NCBI GenBank assembly: GCA_905221605.1
Contig: CAJNDS010001382.1
Location: 1-20,616 of the forward strand
Direction: 5' to 3'
DNA: 20,616 bases
Origin: Symbiodinium natans
Taxonomy: Eukaryota > Sar > Dinophyceae > Suessiales > Symbiodiniaceae
Below the pieces are notes generated by a model. That model had not been told where the DNA came from and searched no databases. It saw nothing but the letters and a program-made list of their open reading frames with translations. Position 1 is the stretch's first letter, and each line of letters begins with the position of its first letter. Shown here piece after piece: positions 16,301 through 20,107 of the stretch. The position numbers and the translations under genes are program-made.

Positions 16301-16950
16301 GCCACACGCAAATCCCTCGTGTCCCAGAGACGCCACGCCTCACCTACGCGCTGAAGCAAGCACGTTTCGTAAGGCGCCTTCTCGACCGCCAGAGTCCCGA
16401 GGTCCTTCTGCGCAGGGCGCCTACCCCACACAGACGCGTAACCACCCGGCGCCTCCCACCAGCTGTCGACGCTTGGAAGGTGGTCCAAGCAAGTAAGCAC
16501 TCCAGGCTCCTCAACAGGGCGCCCTACCGGGCCGCTCCCGCCCCACACCGAAGCGAGAACAGTCACCGCAGCAAGGACCGATAGCACACCGATCCTGGCG
16601 CCGGTACGCAGCCGCCCAAAGGACCGCGCACACGAGGAACAACCTTGGAAGCTTCTTGCCGCGGCCCTGGACGCGGACCCGCAAGCAAAGCACGGGTCGT
16701 GGTCAACCGAGGCAACGGCGACCCCACAATCCGCACATGCCTGCGGAGACGGCTCCGACTCGAAAACCGTCTCAACCGCGCCACAACCACAGGCCGCAGT
16801 GCTTACGAGGCCGGAACGCACTTCCGCAACAACCTCGCCCGGCTGGAGAGAGTGATCGCACTCTTGGGCTGCGAGCAACACAAACCCCTTTCCCTCTCCT
16901 GTGGGCCAAAGGCCTGGTACGGCCTCGACCCCGCACTCCACCGGAAGCAC
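4333..16950 (-). CDS. pol: Giant Pol plus cargo polyprotein frame (4205 codons)
   Basis: One reading frame runs 12.6 kb without a stop. The first codon listed (16950) is GTG; it is probably reached by frame change from gag. Approximate domain order in residues: zinc ribbon and membrane segment 50-140; RT thumb/connection half 280-400; RNase H 425-570; alpha/beta domain of unknown role 655-800; zinc ribbon 858-873; integrase 1265-1600; BAH-like barrel (weak) 1675-1775; methyltransferase-like 1822-2025; RT fingers/palm half 2154-2420; low-quality linker 2421-2621; Tpt1 phosphotransferase 2645-2865; acidic and disordered stretch; C2H2 finger 3139-3165; two RanBP2-type fingers from 3419 and 3541; RGK-rich 3636-3679; membrane segment 3786-3810; SWIM finger 3845-3885; PLD domain 4005-4165. 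It may be one precursor cut by the element protease, or residues 2622 onward (ATG at 9087) may be a separate third gene. Ty3 Pol is usually 1000-1500 residues, so this is very long. Confidence 0.85.
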   Translation of the reverse strand: MLPVECGVEAVPGLWPTGEGKGFVLLAAQECDHSLQPGEVVAEVRSGLVSTAACGCGAVETVFESEPSPQACADCGVAVASVDHDPCFACGSASRAAARSFQGCSSCARSFGRLRTGARIGVLSVLAAVTVLASVWGGSGPVGRPVEEPGVLTCLDHLPSVDSWWEAPGGYASVWGRRPAQKDLGTLAVEKAPYETCLLQRVGEAWRLWDTRDLRVAGSVACSDEVPVTERLAVFRTRKGPRWAGWREGSATAGRGASDAVRPADAVDTARCPSYHIVEGWDIEKMIEEPPTDYPHLLDHLVSLEGFLDKSILFGFSFGISKAEVCVSKGKLLGHNIGRDGSSPDEERCQAVIDFPPLWEKLHIQQFLGCANWLRGYLPVEYGHAAKILGQWQKPGAVFPEGGLGSAATEGCKAFKAIKRMMQNRINLATFDEASAADGSCPLEQIADASGIAVGGSVVQMTRDLSQLKVLMTHSKSLTPAQQNWPPLIQEAFAQLEVKRATRRMFGSIRTLCWTDHANLTRAQTSDIGMDPKLVRWVAEILMDGSEIRSLSGRSATLGDSFSRNPKDRDALLAARTKDLEGLSGQLRGFDLDQYLGEGTEGDGPVPWAVGNDAVPEPAGRVQAAAVPMCVVAALPVRVMVVFDYARWKEQDAELTEIRRVFQASLPGVSVAVRGCWGPFEDTDGLASHFDCGAGRLAGTKKIKRIRVDLLTSCAKVLREASGFRPQFLVGLGQGGLVTAVLRWPLVVELTLQARNLQRKEARAVGEAWAGIKAIWAVRPRLWRTQQGHLEVAEACPELKKDFPEPPLRGFGIVGKQALGAEVLRSLRLDAVRSIDDASIRGMLDEPSRPLWDHEGLCICGKRTYLFSRCPACIEKEAVDTSVEIAEREEPEPPLEGDLEAHEVGLEVNSVLATLDRTGGLFRVRSSTIQQWAVGFRTTPKDAPVPTAYGMLSGKIWKKSHSMKLSLGSQHKDLSKWGDVKPYWTTWVVREDGAVVAGHNCSPLDAVQGDIVVHWSSVVNWHGHRHVVNEQCEVLWRSKGKEVALDPSFGKLIALVGRVTQVIGWRATGEASDPRGSTRQASRVLAQFSASNEGVEGHWTAGAISRGKNANECKLKGRVLAFMGEEHKGPAVVLELVSHSPILCIWDHSSTKVKVEFKGGVPSLSLAAGEDENRREQLAVEARDAANISEFRVTGSLRTAWYEGQRRDPSLAGSIRKPEPPMVISGDGLLEREVTLRTGQTVVVPVVPNGAAGANGVTWRRACYNSVHCGVLGAHRSAEVTIKLLERAVWWPDLEKDVRTWVAKCLACIKGRSRPTKVEARAVKCGAETCWQEVSVDCEGPNREDREGHRYSLTYFDCLSHAVLLEPMRSLTHAEVRRAFVRCVLRSRTIPSLIRSDRGPEFKNALMAELSAMLGTEWRFSAPLRPCELGANERVHQEVQKVLGAVVRQVGASLSEAWSDWLVVAEYVIDNTPGPHGYTPRDLERSWSLALPLEKDVLRDALQFEPISDWARSQFKQFSELAAAVREHWTRSSEARAKLANRHRRTVDLKPGDRVVWNAPRARSEGAGRVPWKPGLTGPWRVLEVKGHRLTLEPVSMESGGTSSARRGPMEAHAEDCILVPADADGAESREPVVFEDDGTGGDDLSRPSLGQQVQGDAKQVEFTLTRRGRDFVLRLGDRIAYRGVGGGPKVCRLGRVTQVDAARAQVGVHRYLPDASGVRVKWRLAYIAEDGALTLSEGTRPAHEAVSVKEIISKIDLNRDGVLAAASARKLDKGAYSLQDRTLERASRAGTSVLSIQEALADLLVAEPRVLQPRASPESGAVESWFRQYFLGGVADVLEVAWGDAVVSDAARRHGYRVVPAFVQGKQAYGITWNLAAEEHLEAISGAVLRTEPKVLVIGLEGKNVPRAFLQLVVRCAQERTRAGAHVALRLQAQKGEWEPWRLEEWGALFGTLAEPRWPWAFVRADMCQFARASGRGNLVESGALWLADFSLESVGLRCSRPDALGAVQHKHVERAQSDYNLIGAAFCASLQDLGLRGAEELCTAAVESFPATAGADSAAAAPQPSPVVPLPDVRSGEDLTPAERAELDKEVDKYAAEKEAFWRTKADAKDWDSVRADLEVYALAGEKVAEDPRRTEAYRDLVWSGLKIEPGPTRPGLTDADIAAVREVIRRKAAGFWVEDTTRTTVRKFAHDCIPTGPPVSSQPHSLRGESAQWVDDKLEEECKRGQLIRGSSAWGSAPFPTKEMPSYKRHRKRRLVVDYRRVNARIKRSTYYCRRGSDVLAAAVGSVWYTFVDAVSGFNQIRNTKRAREVLAIVARSGKYLPVGLTFGPINGPDDFNFVVDRAYAPGRGRRLKYTKEWIAYVDDLTVRTGRVIDGQFFTDAQAEGAVREACAKGAVAAPQSASSALEALGVRGAHNSKRANHDAARSDQNHPTRVLMLRMLGLFGCFCVQGGCFWGGPFPRSPVCGQKDFSSFVACSFVRLSRSQCLGSRPRGSVQGRSRSRRSLKAQTLRKLPKPPPQRFKCVVEPRVGSPSPRSCLCTAPRCGSRPDRAGATDRSPGPSWSTTRPRCGPCPGRAGAAAYHYCTPAPCSGPCPGRSRARQVSLAHRRSSKAAGLSAAMGGGGSKGRGKSKSPGPKGRKGPPTIDDVQRLLVRCMRHGEGGCRGRFGPGGLYPVDELIEQLGITINQYNQAVAHDANQRKPRLDTSHAGFLRAFQGHSADCGHPMGFMMEGLSETAIDDLIHQYGPAMWHGTDLHVVPSLMQNGLIPGGGPGGRLGVHYVLGHCPTQWEDGRRGFRRGSTCIVEVRLAVLRDAGVPIYAGADGVALTGQIRATGISRIWALPKGSPVYSDLIAELEVDRLVQRVDLKSLGDTSAGPNPPLGRGPKLGTVQASQAAAASSGAASSSTVVLAPAGRVMAAGAAQPVTPPKAAPKAKGRPLGTPRTSIVPAKPKVYPRRNVPGPNVLEPEDSLEEEAAQEAEGVEEDSSSSDLPDTRAPPAAVKVKEDEEPASGAKAESTEEGVLVLGQSVVTSAKEYLARSEALLRAQKLQSRILEVAGTAMVKLEKITKREESLKTLRREGESRAAGEGADGEEVSDDGQDAPGAAGSSSSARPSGGGTAQSASASEEPRPNADGHYGCSAPGCGLAFESLVQYHLHQAACHGASLPPNLGISPSAPLDPFRQDWRGRLFRRGKDGGYGEVPMLRVIRYHKANGYDHSRVPLLKRGDRIQLEDGSHHIYGGSHPPGWLRDDPELDPPGAPEGSDGGSTPKSEPTEEAEPEPPRKAAPRGRALEPPKGDVQRRLAERRSKRDYSPDLVTPLDDLHAKEIDSFFAGDPAADSLDVILMRAEVRTESHLNVGREREEPLAKEEQEEEAEVVKDEEVSVEMEAATADEADEVALPANRAYVEGRFYPYGSWRCFFCEAINPVTEDQCLTTHAGGPNAGAPCDGRWINGIDIGWWEVDPQTAPEQWRRRFSAEELEDQQARADAARLLSDEELAEALQAAEEAQAAERAKKRERRQAEKAERDDHISEALRIAGWQCPNCYEWNLSFRQLCFRCSTPLRLAEVVSRGIPDPRRGEERDSGSESSQDELEYEILLANRAMDQETIQPLLRSKHKKRGGKRRREEATYGKGRDPWGAWADARGKGQGKPKGRGKSDAKGKPKGRGKYAWGAYAAGIIAAFQPRPSTSWVPAFPCGSARPPPSVPLPPRTPFFLGRGLLNRLMHALNGNINGWWGLAAAASAPIALQLHRGAVHVVEDSMHAVATISADVVEEIGHGARRAVWVAGTAITLVVVILCGAVLWYVSRAVANRIAHLRHGNTAAPEARLSQLLGSEATFEVASTKKGVTHKVWVHLKEETAACGCRAYLAEGRCGHCDAAMDTARSLGFLHAAQRGAGPALTDSIRSTASDALAKGKVVLGLGNSEGCFSQLAAKSRGLSCFQGLAGRDLAAAPANGASAAHAQSGSVQRAATATVARTPGRRNKGPAPARSSPVKEAEFLAGGPYIQAAQTLLGSGAAEDVIYIRAYSLDCPSCIEAIEASLGKGASVRIVADMGQCHRTKLQWQALKRLAAAGAEVKVGCGTSLRDAYARDGRGAKVGTGIQGLHHAKALCLLRPDGAVVLIGSLNFTTSSKANAEAGLKLEVPKTHPVAQSYVEDFQRVSAEAFSLDEAVAKRPQLERASSSNVAGNATRAPNTAPQGIE
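4456..4938 (-). other. PLD-family nuclease/phosphodiesterase domain
   Basis: Residues 4005-4165 form a single-HKD PLD domain like those in bacterial Nuc and Zucchini/PLD6, which cut phosphodiesters and act as dimers. DVIYIRAYSLDCPSCIEAIE is the first strand-helix; ASVRIVADMGQCHRTK and AGAEVKVG follow; the active motif is HHAKALCLL (H4110, K4112) then GSLNFTTSS (G4127, S4128, N4130). The usual Asp five residues after the Lys is Leu here, with an Asp a little later in RPDG. It ends the frame, about 690 bp before the 3' LTR. Confidence 0.8.
5296..5418 (-). other. SWIM zinc finger
   Basis: ACGCRAYLAEGRCGHCDA gives CxC-x8-CxH (C3865, C3867, C3876, H3878), preceded by a strand-like VWVHLKEETA, as in SWIM fingers. 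SWIM fingers occur in MULE transposases and in some DNA- or protein-binding factors. Confidence 0.75.
5521..5595 (-). other. Predicted membrane segment in cargo
   Basis: Residues about 3786-3810 (GTAITLVVVILCGAVLWYV) are strongly hydrophobic, flanked by Arg residues, and could anchor the SWIM and PLD part to a membrane. Some single-HKD PLD nucleases are also membrane-anchored (Zucchini/PLD6 at mitochondria), but the order differs. Confidence 0.6.
5914..6045 (-). other. RGK-rich basic tract
   Basis: Residues 3636-3679 repeat KGRGK and KGKPKGRGK with aromatic residues (WGAW, YAWGAY). Such tracts commonly bind RNA. It resembles the basic Gly/Lys stretches in Gag and at the cargo start. Confidence 0.55.
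6256..6330 (-). other. RanBP2-type zinc finger 2
   Basis: WQCPNCYEWNLSFRQLCFRC fits W-x-C-x2-C-x3-N-x6-C-x2-C exactly (C3544, C3547, C3558, C3561). Many fingers of this type bind single-stranded RNA, which suits the RNA-directed theme of the cargo. A Glu/Arg/Ala-rich helix, probably a coiled coil, lies between the two fingers. Confidence 0.8.
6571..6696 (-). other. RanBP2-like zinc finger 1 (extended loop)
   Basis: SWRCFFCEAINPVTEDQC follows the RanBP2 rule W-x-C-x2-C-x3-N-x6-C from C3421, but the last Cys comes 13 residues later instead of 2. It is probably a divergent member; such fingers bind single-stranded RNA or ubiquitin. Confidence 0.55.
7456..7536 (-). other. C2H2 zinc finger
   Basis: C3141, C3146, H3159 and H3164 give CX4CX12HX4H (YGCSAPGCGLAF...YHLHQAACHG). 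It sits in a long acidic, Ser/Glu-rich, probably disordered region after the Tpt1 domain. It could bind nucleic acid or protein. Confidence 0.65.
8356..9018 (-). other. Tpt1/KptA-type RNA 2'-phosphotransferase domain
   Basis: Tpt1/KptA enzymes remove the 2'-phosphate left at tRNA splice junctions, passing it to NAD; some also ADP-ribosylate nucleic-acid ends. Residues 2645-2865 carry the family motifs in order: the CMRHG motif (R2659-H2660, the LRH signature), FLRAFQGHS (R2715, QGHS), MWHGT (H2753), GVHYVLG (H2781), FRRGSTCIVEVRL (Arg of the last motif) and YAGADGVALTGQI (the NGVxLT ending). The catalytic Arg-His-Arg-Arg set appears intact. The likely start is ATG 9087 (residue 2622), followed by a Gly/Lys-rich basic leader (KGRGKSKSPGPKGRKG). 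Length fits the usual 180-230 residues. I know of no standard LTR element carrying this domain. Confidence 0.85.
9088..9690 (-). other. Noncoding-looking linker between pol and cargo, with tandem GC motif
   Basis: The frame stays open here, but the peptide (residues 2421-2621) is rich in Arg, Pro, Ser and Cys without recognisable structure, like translated untranslated sequence. Three copies of a GC-rich unit with core CCAGG-CACG-CCCGC lie at 9152-9175, 9214-9239 and 9289-9313. A clear Met (9087) begins a Gly/Lys-rich segment right after. A pyrimidine run (TTTCCCTC on the minus strand) and AGs precede it, compatible with a trans-splice acceptor for a separate cargo mRNA; this is inference. 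Confidence 0.5.
9691..10491 (-). other. N-terminal (fingers/palm) half of reverse transcriptase
   Basis: Residues 2154-2420 hold every RT motif that the upstream half lacks: KLEEECKRGQLIRGSSAWGS (finger motif), RRLVVDYRRVN (motif 2), TFVDAVSGFNQI (motif A, D2296), FGPINGPDDFNFVVDRA (motif B) and AYVDDL (motif C, D2366 and D2367). The catalytic Asp triad is complete. After YVDDL the sequence continues to about EALGV and then becomes noise-like; thumb, connection and RNase H do not follow. They lie far upstream in the same frame. Confidence 0.87.
10876..11487 (-). other. Degenerate methyltransferase-like domain
   Basis: Residues 1822-2025 have a Rossmann-like rhythm: VADVLEVAWGDAVVSDAARRHG, YGITWNL, PKVLVIGLEG, then AHVALRLQ and a Cys-rich end (DMCQFA; GLRCSRPD). 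This resembles cytosine-C5 methyltransferase-like folds, but the catalytic Pro-Cys loop is absent, so catalysis is unlikely. Its place between integrase and the RT N-terminal half is unusual. Assignment is tentative. Confidence 0.35.
11611..11973 (-). other. Possible BAH/Tudor-like beta-barrel segment
   Basis: Residues about 1675-1775 start LRLGDRIAYRG and continue with strand-rich sequence (RLGRVTQV; VGVHRYLP; VRVKWRLAYIAEDG). This looks like a small barrel module such as a BAH domain, which in other proteins reads chromatin. The match is by overall pattern only. It could guide integration, as chromodomains do in some Ty3 elements, but that is inference. Confidence 0.3.
12151..13158 (-). other. 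Retroviral-type integrase domain
   Basis: The integrase inserts element cDNA into host DNA. The N-terminal zinc site is H1268, H1275, C1305, C1308, with VWWPDLEKDV between, as in Ty3 integrases. The catalytic core has D1337 (VSVDCEGP), D1397 (RSDRGPEF) and E1433 (GANERVHQ), with 35 residues between the last two, an exact DD35E. The C-terminal part (LKPGDRVVWNAP ... PWKPGLTGPWRVLEV) matches the GPY/F-type SH3-like tail. All expected active-site residues are present. Confidence 0.9.
14332..14379 (-). other. Small zinc ribbon before integrase
   Basis: C858, C860, C870 and C873 form CxC-x9-CxxC (CICGKRTYLFSRCPAC), a compact four-cysteine metal site between the alpha/beta domain and the integrase. 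Its role is unknown. Confidence 0.5.
14551..14988 (-). other. Alpha/beta domain of unknown function between RNase H and integrase
   Basis: Residues 655-800 show alternating strands and helices (VRVMVVFDYARW; FLVGLGQGGLVTAVL; LVVELTLQARN). The GLGQGG turn resembles the nucleophile elbow of alpha/beta hydrolases (GxSxGG) with Gln where Ser would be, so no hydrolase activity is claimed. I do not recognise the family. Confidence 0.35.
15241..15678 (-). other. RNase H domain
   Basis: This domain removes RNA from the RNA-DNA hybrid during reverse transcription. Motifs follow the Ty3/gypsy pattern: ADASGIAVGG (D448), SKSLTPAQQNW...QEAF (E491), CWTDHANL (D516) and LGDSFSRNP (D560), the last matching the ADALSR ending of many elements. 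The complete four-residue acidic active site appears present. It directly follows the RT C-terminal half, as in normal elements. Confidence 0.83.
15751..16113 (-). other. C-terminal (thumb/connection) half of reverse transcriptase
   Basis: Residues 280-400 match the part of Ty3/gypsy RT after the YxDD motif: a helix like DYPHLLDHLVSLEGFL, then LLGHNIGRDGSSPDEERCQAV (the LGH..S..GI..DP.K...I pattern) and IQQFLGCANWLRGYL (the L..FLG..NYYR.FI pattern). No fingers or palm precedes it: upstream lie a zinc ribbon and a membrane segment. The matching N-terminal half lies about 5.6 kb further along the same frame. Confidence 0.8.
16531..16803 (-). other. Pol N-terminal double zinc ribbon and membrane segment
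   Basis: Cysteines at residues 54, 56, 72, 75 and then 87, 90, 104, 107 form two CxC/CxxC pairs typical of zinc ribbons. They are followed at about 118-137 by a hydrophobic stretch (IGVLSVLAAVTVLASVW) that could span a membrane. I know no standard LTR-element domain like this between protease and RT. Its role is unknown; membrane anchoring of the precursor is a guess. Confidence 0.55.
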
Positions 16951-19924
16951 TACCTCGGACAGGGATCCCTCTGCGGAGACTCCCGGGCTCCCGCACGACA
17001 GGCACCAGCACCCCGTCGCCTGGCGAGAGCTCGAGAGGCTCTTCCCCGTCGTAGCGGAGGAGCTCCCGGCTTCCGCCCCCAGGCTCGGTGCATGACGCGT
17101 CGTCCAGGCTCGACAACCGCGCCTCGAAGGCGTAGGCCCTGTCCTTCCGGGTCTTGCTGTGATCCTCGCACCTGGGCATCCTGATTCCCAGCGTGTCGAG
17201 GACGTGAAAGTCGGGACCCGGCCTGAAGCCCAGGCCCATCCTTCCGGCGCAGTCCAACGCTCTGCCGCCGAGGATCAGTCCGTGCCAATCGGACGTCCCC
17301 CTGGCTGCGATTTTGCATCGCACGAAAATTTCAGTGTTGGGGCGACAGTCGTCCGCCGTCCTGCCTTCCAGCAGCGTGACGCGCAAGACTGCTGCCCCCT
17401 TCAGAGGAACGGGGGCTCCCGAAGCAATGCCATGCACATATTCGGGGTGGACCCACTTCTCGAGTCTCACGACCGGGAAGCCGGGATCTTCGGTACCGAT
17501 CCCCAGCTCTGCAGCCCGGTTCATCATGCCCACCACAAGTTCCTCGGTCACGTGGTTTGCGCCGGCGCATCCGTCGAGCATGCACTCGACCTTACGGTCG
17601 AGCACCTGGACTACCGTTCTGTACTGGTAGCCTCCTGGCTCGTTGTCCGCCAGGCTCCACCAGTCCTTCGGCAGATCGTCCAGGGTGGCGAACTTGTCCC
17701 GCCCGCCCTTGCTCAACGGAAGCGCGTGCTGCTGCACCGCGGCGCGTCCTGCGGCTCCTGAGACGCCTGCCTGGACGCCTGAGCTGCCTATCTGGACACT
17801 GAACGCAGCGAAGGGGTTGGACATGGAAGCACCGGAGGGCGCGGCCCAGTTGGCAGGCAAGGCCGGCGTCCCTCCTGAGGTCGTCAGGTTGTGGACCATG
17901 TCGCAGCTGGCTCCTTTCTTGCACGACCCATTCTTGGAGAAAAAGGGGCAAACAGTGCCTGGTGGCTTTGCCGCGCCTTTGGCCGCAGCCTTAGGCTTAG
18001 CGCTGGCCTTTGCCTTGCCACCTCCCTTCCCCTTGCCCTTGCCTTTCGCCGTGGCAAAGGTTTGGTCACCCTTCTTGGCCGCGAGAGCTTTTCTGCGAAG
18101 CTCCTTGTCGTGGCTGCACGGGCAGGCATCCCCTTTCGGGCAATTCCCGTGGTCGCGAAAGTGGAAGCAGATCTTCTTGTCCGCTCCTTTGCCAGCTCCC
18201 TTCGACGCAGCGGCAAACGTCTGATCCGCGCCAGCCTTGGCCGCGGCAGCTGCTCCTTTCGCAGCAGCCTTAGCGGCGGCCTTGAGGCTCTTAATCTCCT
18301 TCTGAGCCTCGGCTAGCGCGACCGACGGGTCCGCGCTTGGAGAGCCGGTCGTGGAGTACACAGAATGGGAAACAGCCCGGTGAGCTGCTTCCCTCTGTTC
18401 GTACTCCAAGACGACCTTATGGCTCTCCTCCCAAGTCTGCGGCCCTCTCAGCCCGCCATCCTTGGGATCGCCGGGCCACAACCGCTTGTCGTTACGTATC
18501 TCCTTTTGGAGATACGGGGGCATCTTGCGGAGGTACGAGAGATACAACTCTCGTGGGGTCTTCCCGAGACCCACCGCCTCAAGGTCCGCGATCGATGCCT
18601 CAAACAAAGGCTCGAATTGGTGGCCTGTGAGCTTGCCCTTAGCGAGGGAGGCATGCTCACCATCCATGCGGACTTCTCTTTCCTCCCGCGATTCCCCGAA
18701 CATCAAGCGCTTGTTCTTGATGCGGTCGTACACCGCCTGTGGGTCGGAGAGAACCTCTCCCGACTTCCACGCTGCGCGGTAGGCGTTCGTGTACGTCTTC
18801 ATGCGCGAGCCGCGGCAGCGCCCGCGTAGCGCTAACAGCTTCTCGCGCGCACTCATACCGCGACAGTTGTTGGCGAGCGCGCAGACGTCCTCGAACTCCT
18901 CGTAGAACAGGACAACGTCTCGCGCGTCCGACTTGTCGTCGGTCAGCGTCGGCCACGTGAGGTCAGTTTTGACCGTCGTTATGGAGCTTTGCCCGCCCCT
19001 CTGCGCTAACGCTTCTTTCAGCGCTTCAGTTTGGGCGGTGAGTGCGGCGGCGAAATCGCCCGCCGGGTTTTGGGACCCGGTCTGCGAACCTCCGCCGTCT
19101 GAACCTCGCTTCAGGGCTTCTATCTCCATCTCCAGCGCCGCGAGCTTTGCGCGCAAAGGGGAATCGCCGTCCGTCGCGCCCAGGTCACGGGCCGCGGAAG
19201 GACCACCTGCAACCTCAGCAGTGTGCAAACCTCCACGGTCCAAACCTACCCCCAACCCACTTGCAGTCGCAGGCTGTGGGAGCCCTGGGGAACGCGGCCC
19301 CACGGCTTCGACTGGCACATCGGACGGGGAGCTCCAAACCTTCTCTTGGCTTGAGCTTTCCTTTCCCCCTAGCGCGAGGATAAGCTCCCCGATGCATTGG
19401 ATTTCACGCTGAATCTCCTCTGCGTCTTCGGGGTCCTCGCCACCGCGCAAAGCCGCGACCGAGAACCTGGTCCGCAGCCGACGGACCATCTTTGTCGGAT
19501 GCCAGTCCCCGCCTATCTTCGAGAACTCATCCGCAAGGAGGGTGGCCTTGGTGCTTAAGGCGTCAAGGTCACGGGAGCTCACCGTGACTCCATGCGCTTT
19601 CAGCGCGAGGACAATCCGCGAAACGCGCGTCAAGTAGTCCGCGACCGGCTCCTGGTCTGGACGGAAAATCGCGCGCAGCTCCGCCTGCAAGCCCTCTGCG
19701 GTGCCTGGCACCGAACCTGCTGTCGACGGCGGACCGGACGGTCCCGCCGGGCGGGACCCTGGTGCCGATAGGCAGCACCGGTAGGAACCATGGCCAGCTC
19801 CCTAGCCCCTACGCCACTTAAGCCAAGCGACGTAGCTCATCCGCTCGGGATAGGGAACGTCTCCGCCCTCGATCGCTTCGAGGAGGGTGACGCCCTCGGC
19901 CTGACCTGCAACCTCTGCGGACAT
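16772..19924 (-). CDS. gag-pr: Gag-protease polyprotein with in-frame TAG at codon 41
   Basis: Gag would form the particle shell and bind element RNA; the retropepsin would cut the polyprotein. The best start is ATG at 19924 (MSAEVAGQ...). Codon 41 (19802-19804) is TAG, after which the same frame stays open to 16772; no ATG follows the stop for over 100 codons. Residues about 330-480 look like a capsid-type Gag domain. Two canonical CX8CX5CX3H zinc fingers start near residues 586 and 659, separated by Lys/Gly/Ala-rich basic sequence; such fingers bind RNA. A protease-like domain follows: LDGCAGANHV with its Asp near residue 784, and a later ILGGRALD like the retropepsin second-half ILG motif. 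DGC in place of DTG/DSG is unusual. The last roughly 60 residues are Arg-rich and look out of frame, so translation probably moves into the pol frame near 16950-17020. Function is moderately sure; integrity is doubtful because of the TAG. Confidence 0.82.
16940..17020 (-). other. Gag-to-pol frame change region (+1)
   Basis: The pol frame lies one base further along than the gag frame. Gag looks coding up to about LSPGDGVLVPVV, then turns into Arg/Gly-rich noise up to its stop at 16772. The pol frame looks coding from about LPVECGVEAVPG at 16950, which is GTG rather than ATG, so it probably has no start of its own. The two frames overlap by at least 179 nt. A programmed +1 (or -2) shift, a single-base indel or a sequencing error all fit; I see no known slippery site. 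Confidence 0.55.
19802..19804 (-). other. In-frame TAG stop near the gag N-terminus
   Basis: The 40-residue peptide that starts at 19924 ends at TAG, and the same frame continues through all of gag. Coding-like sequence lies on both sides (YVAWLKWRRG before; AELRAIFRPDQEPVADYL further on). A CAG-to-TAG nonsense change or stop readthrough would both fit. Confidence 0.8.
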
Positions 19925-20107
19925 CGCCGCGCCTTGGTTAGCAGGCCGCAGGCGTGGCACACGAAGCGCCGCGCCTTGGTTAACAGGCCGCAAGCGTGGC
20001 ACACAGTCCACGCGTCCAGGTCACAGACCGCGACAGACAAGCAAAGCAATGCTTGCCCACTCGGGCCGTAGGCACAAGAGCTGTACGTTCCCAGAACAGC
20101 CCCCAAT
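19925..20107 (-). other. Retroelement 5' leader with 42-bp tandem duplication
   Basis: This stretch between the 5' LTR and the first good gag ATG (19924) carries two near-identical 42-bp copies, starting at 19925 and 19967. In one minus-strand frame each copy encodes CHACGLLTKARR, a CxxC-type knuckle, but that frame has no ATG and differs from gag, so I do not call a gene. A dispersed GC-rich motif seen elsewhere in the element occurs at 20011-20034. Packaging or translational control by this leader is possible but not shown. Confidence 0.55.
20086..20105 (-). promoter_or_regulatory. Candidate primer binding site
   Basis: In element orientation the 5' LTR ends in CA, then two bases (AT), then a stretch starting TGGGGGCTGTTCTGGG. 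A primer binding site normally begins TGG, complementary to the CCA end of a tRNA, within a few bases of the LTR, so position and first bases fit. The rest does not give a tRNA 3' end that I recognise, because a standard T-loop cannot be placed. Confidence 0.4.
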
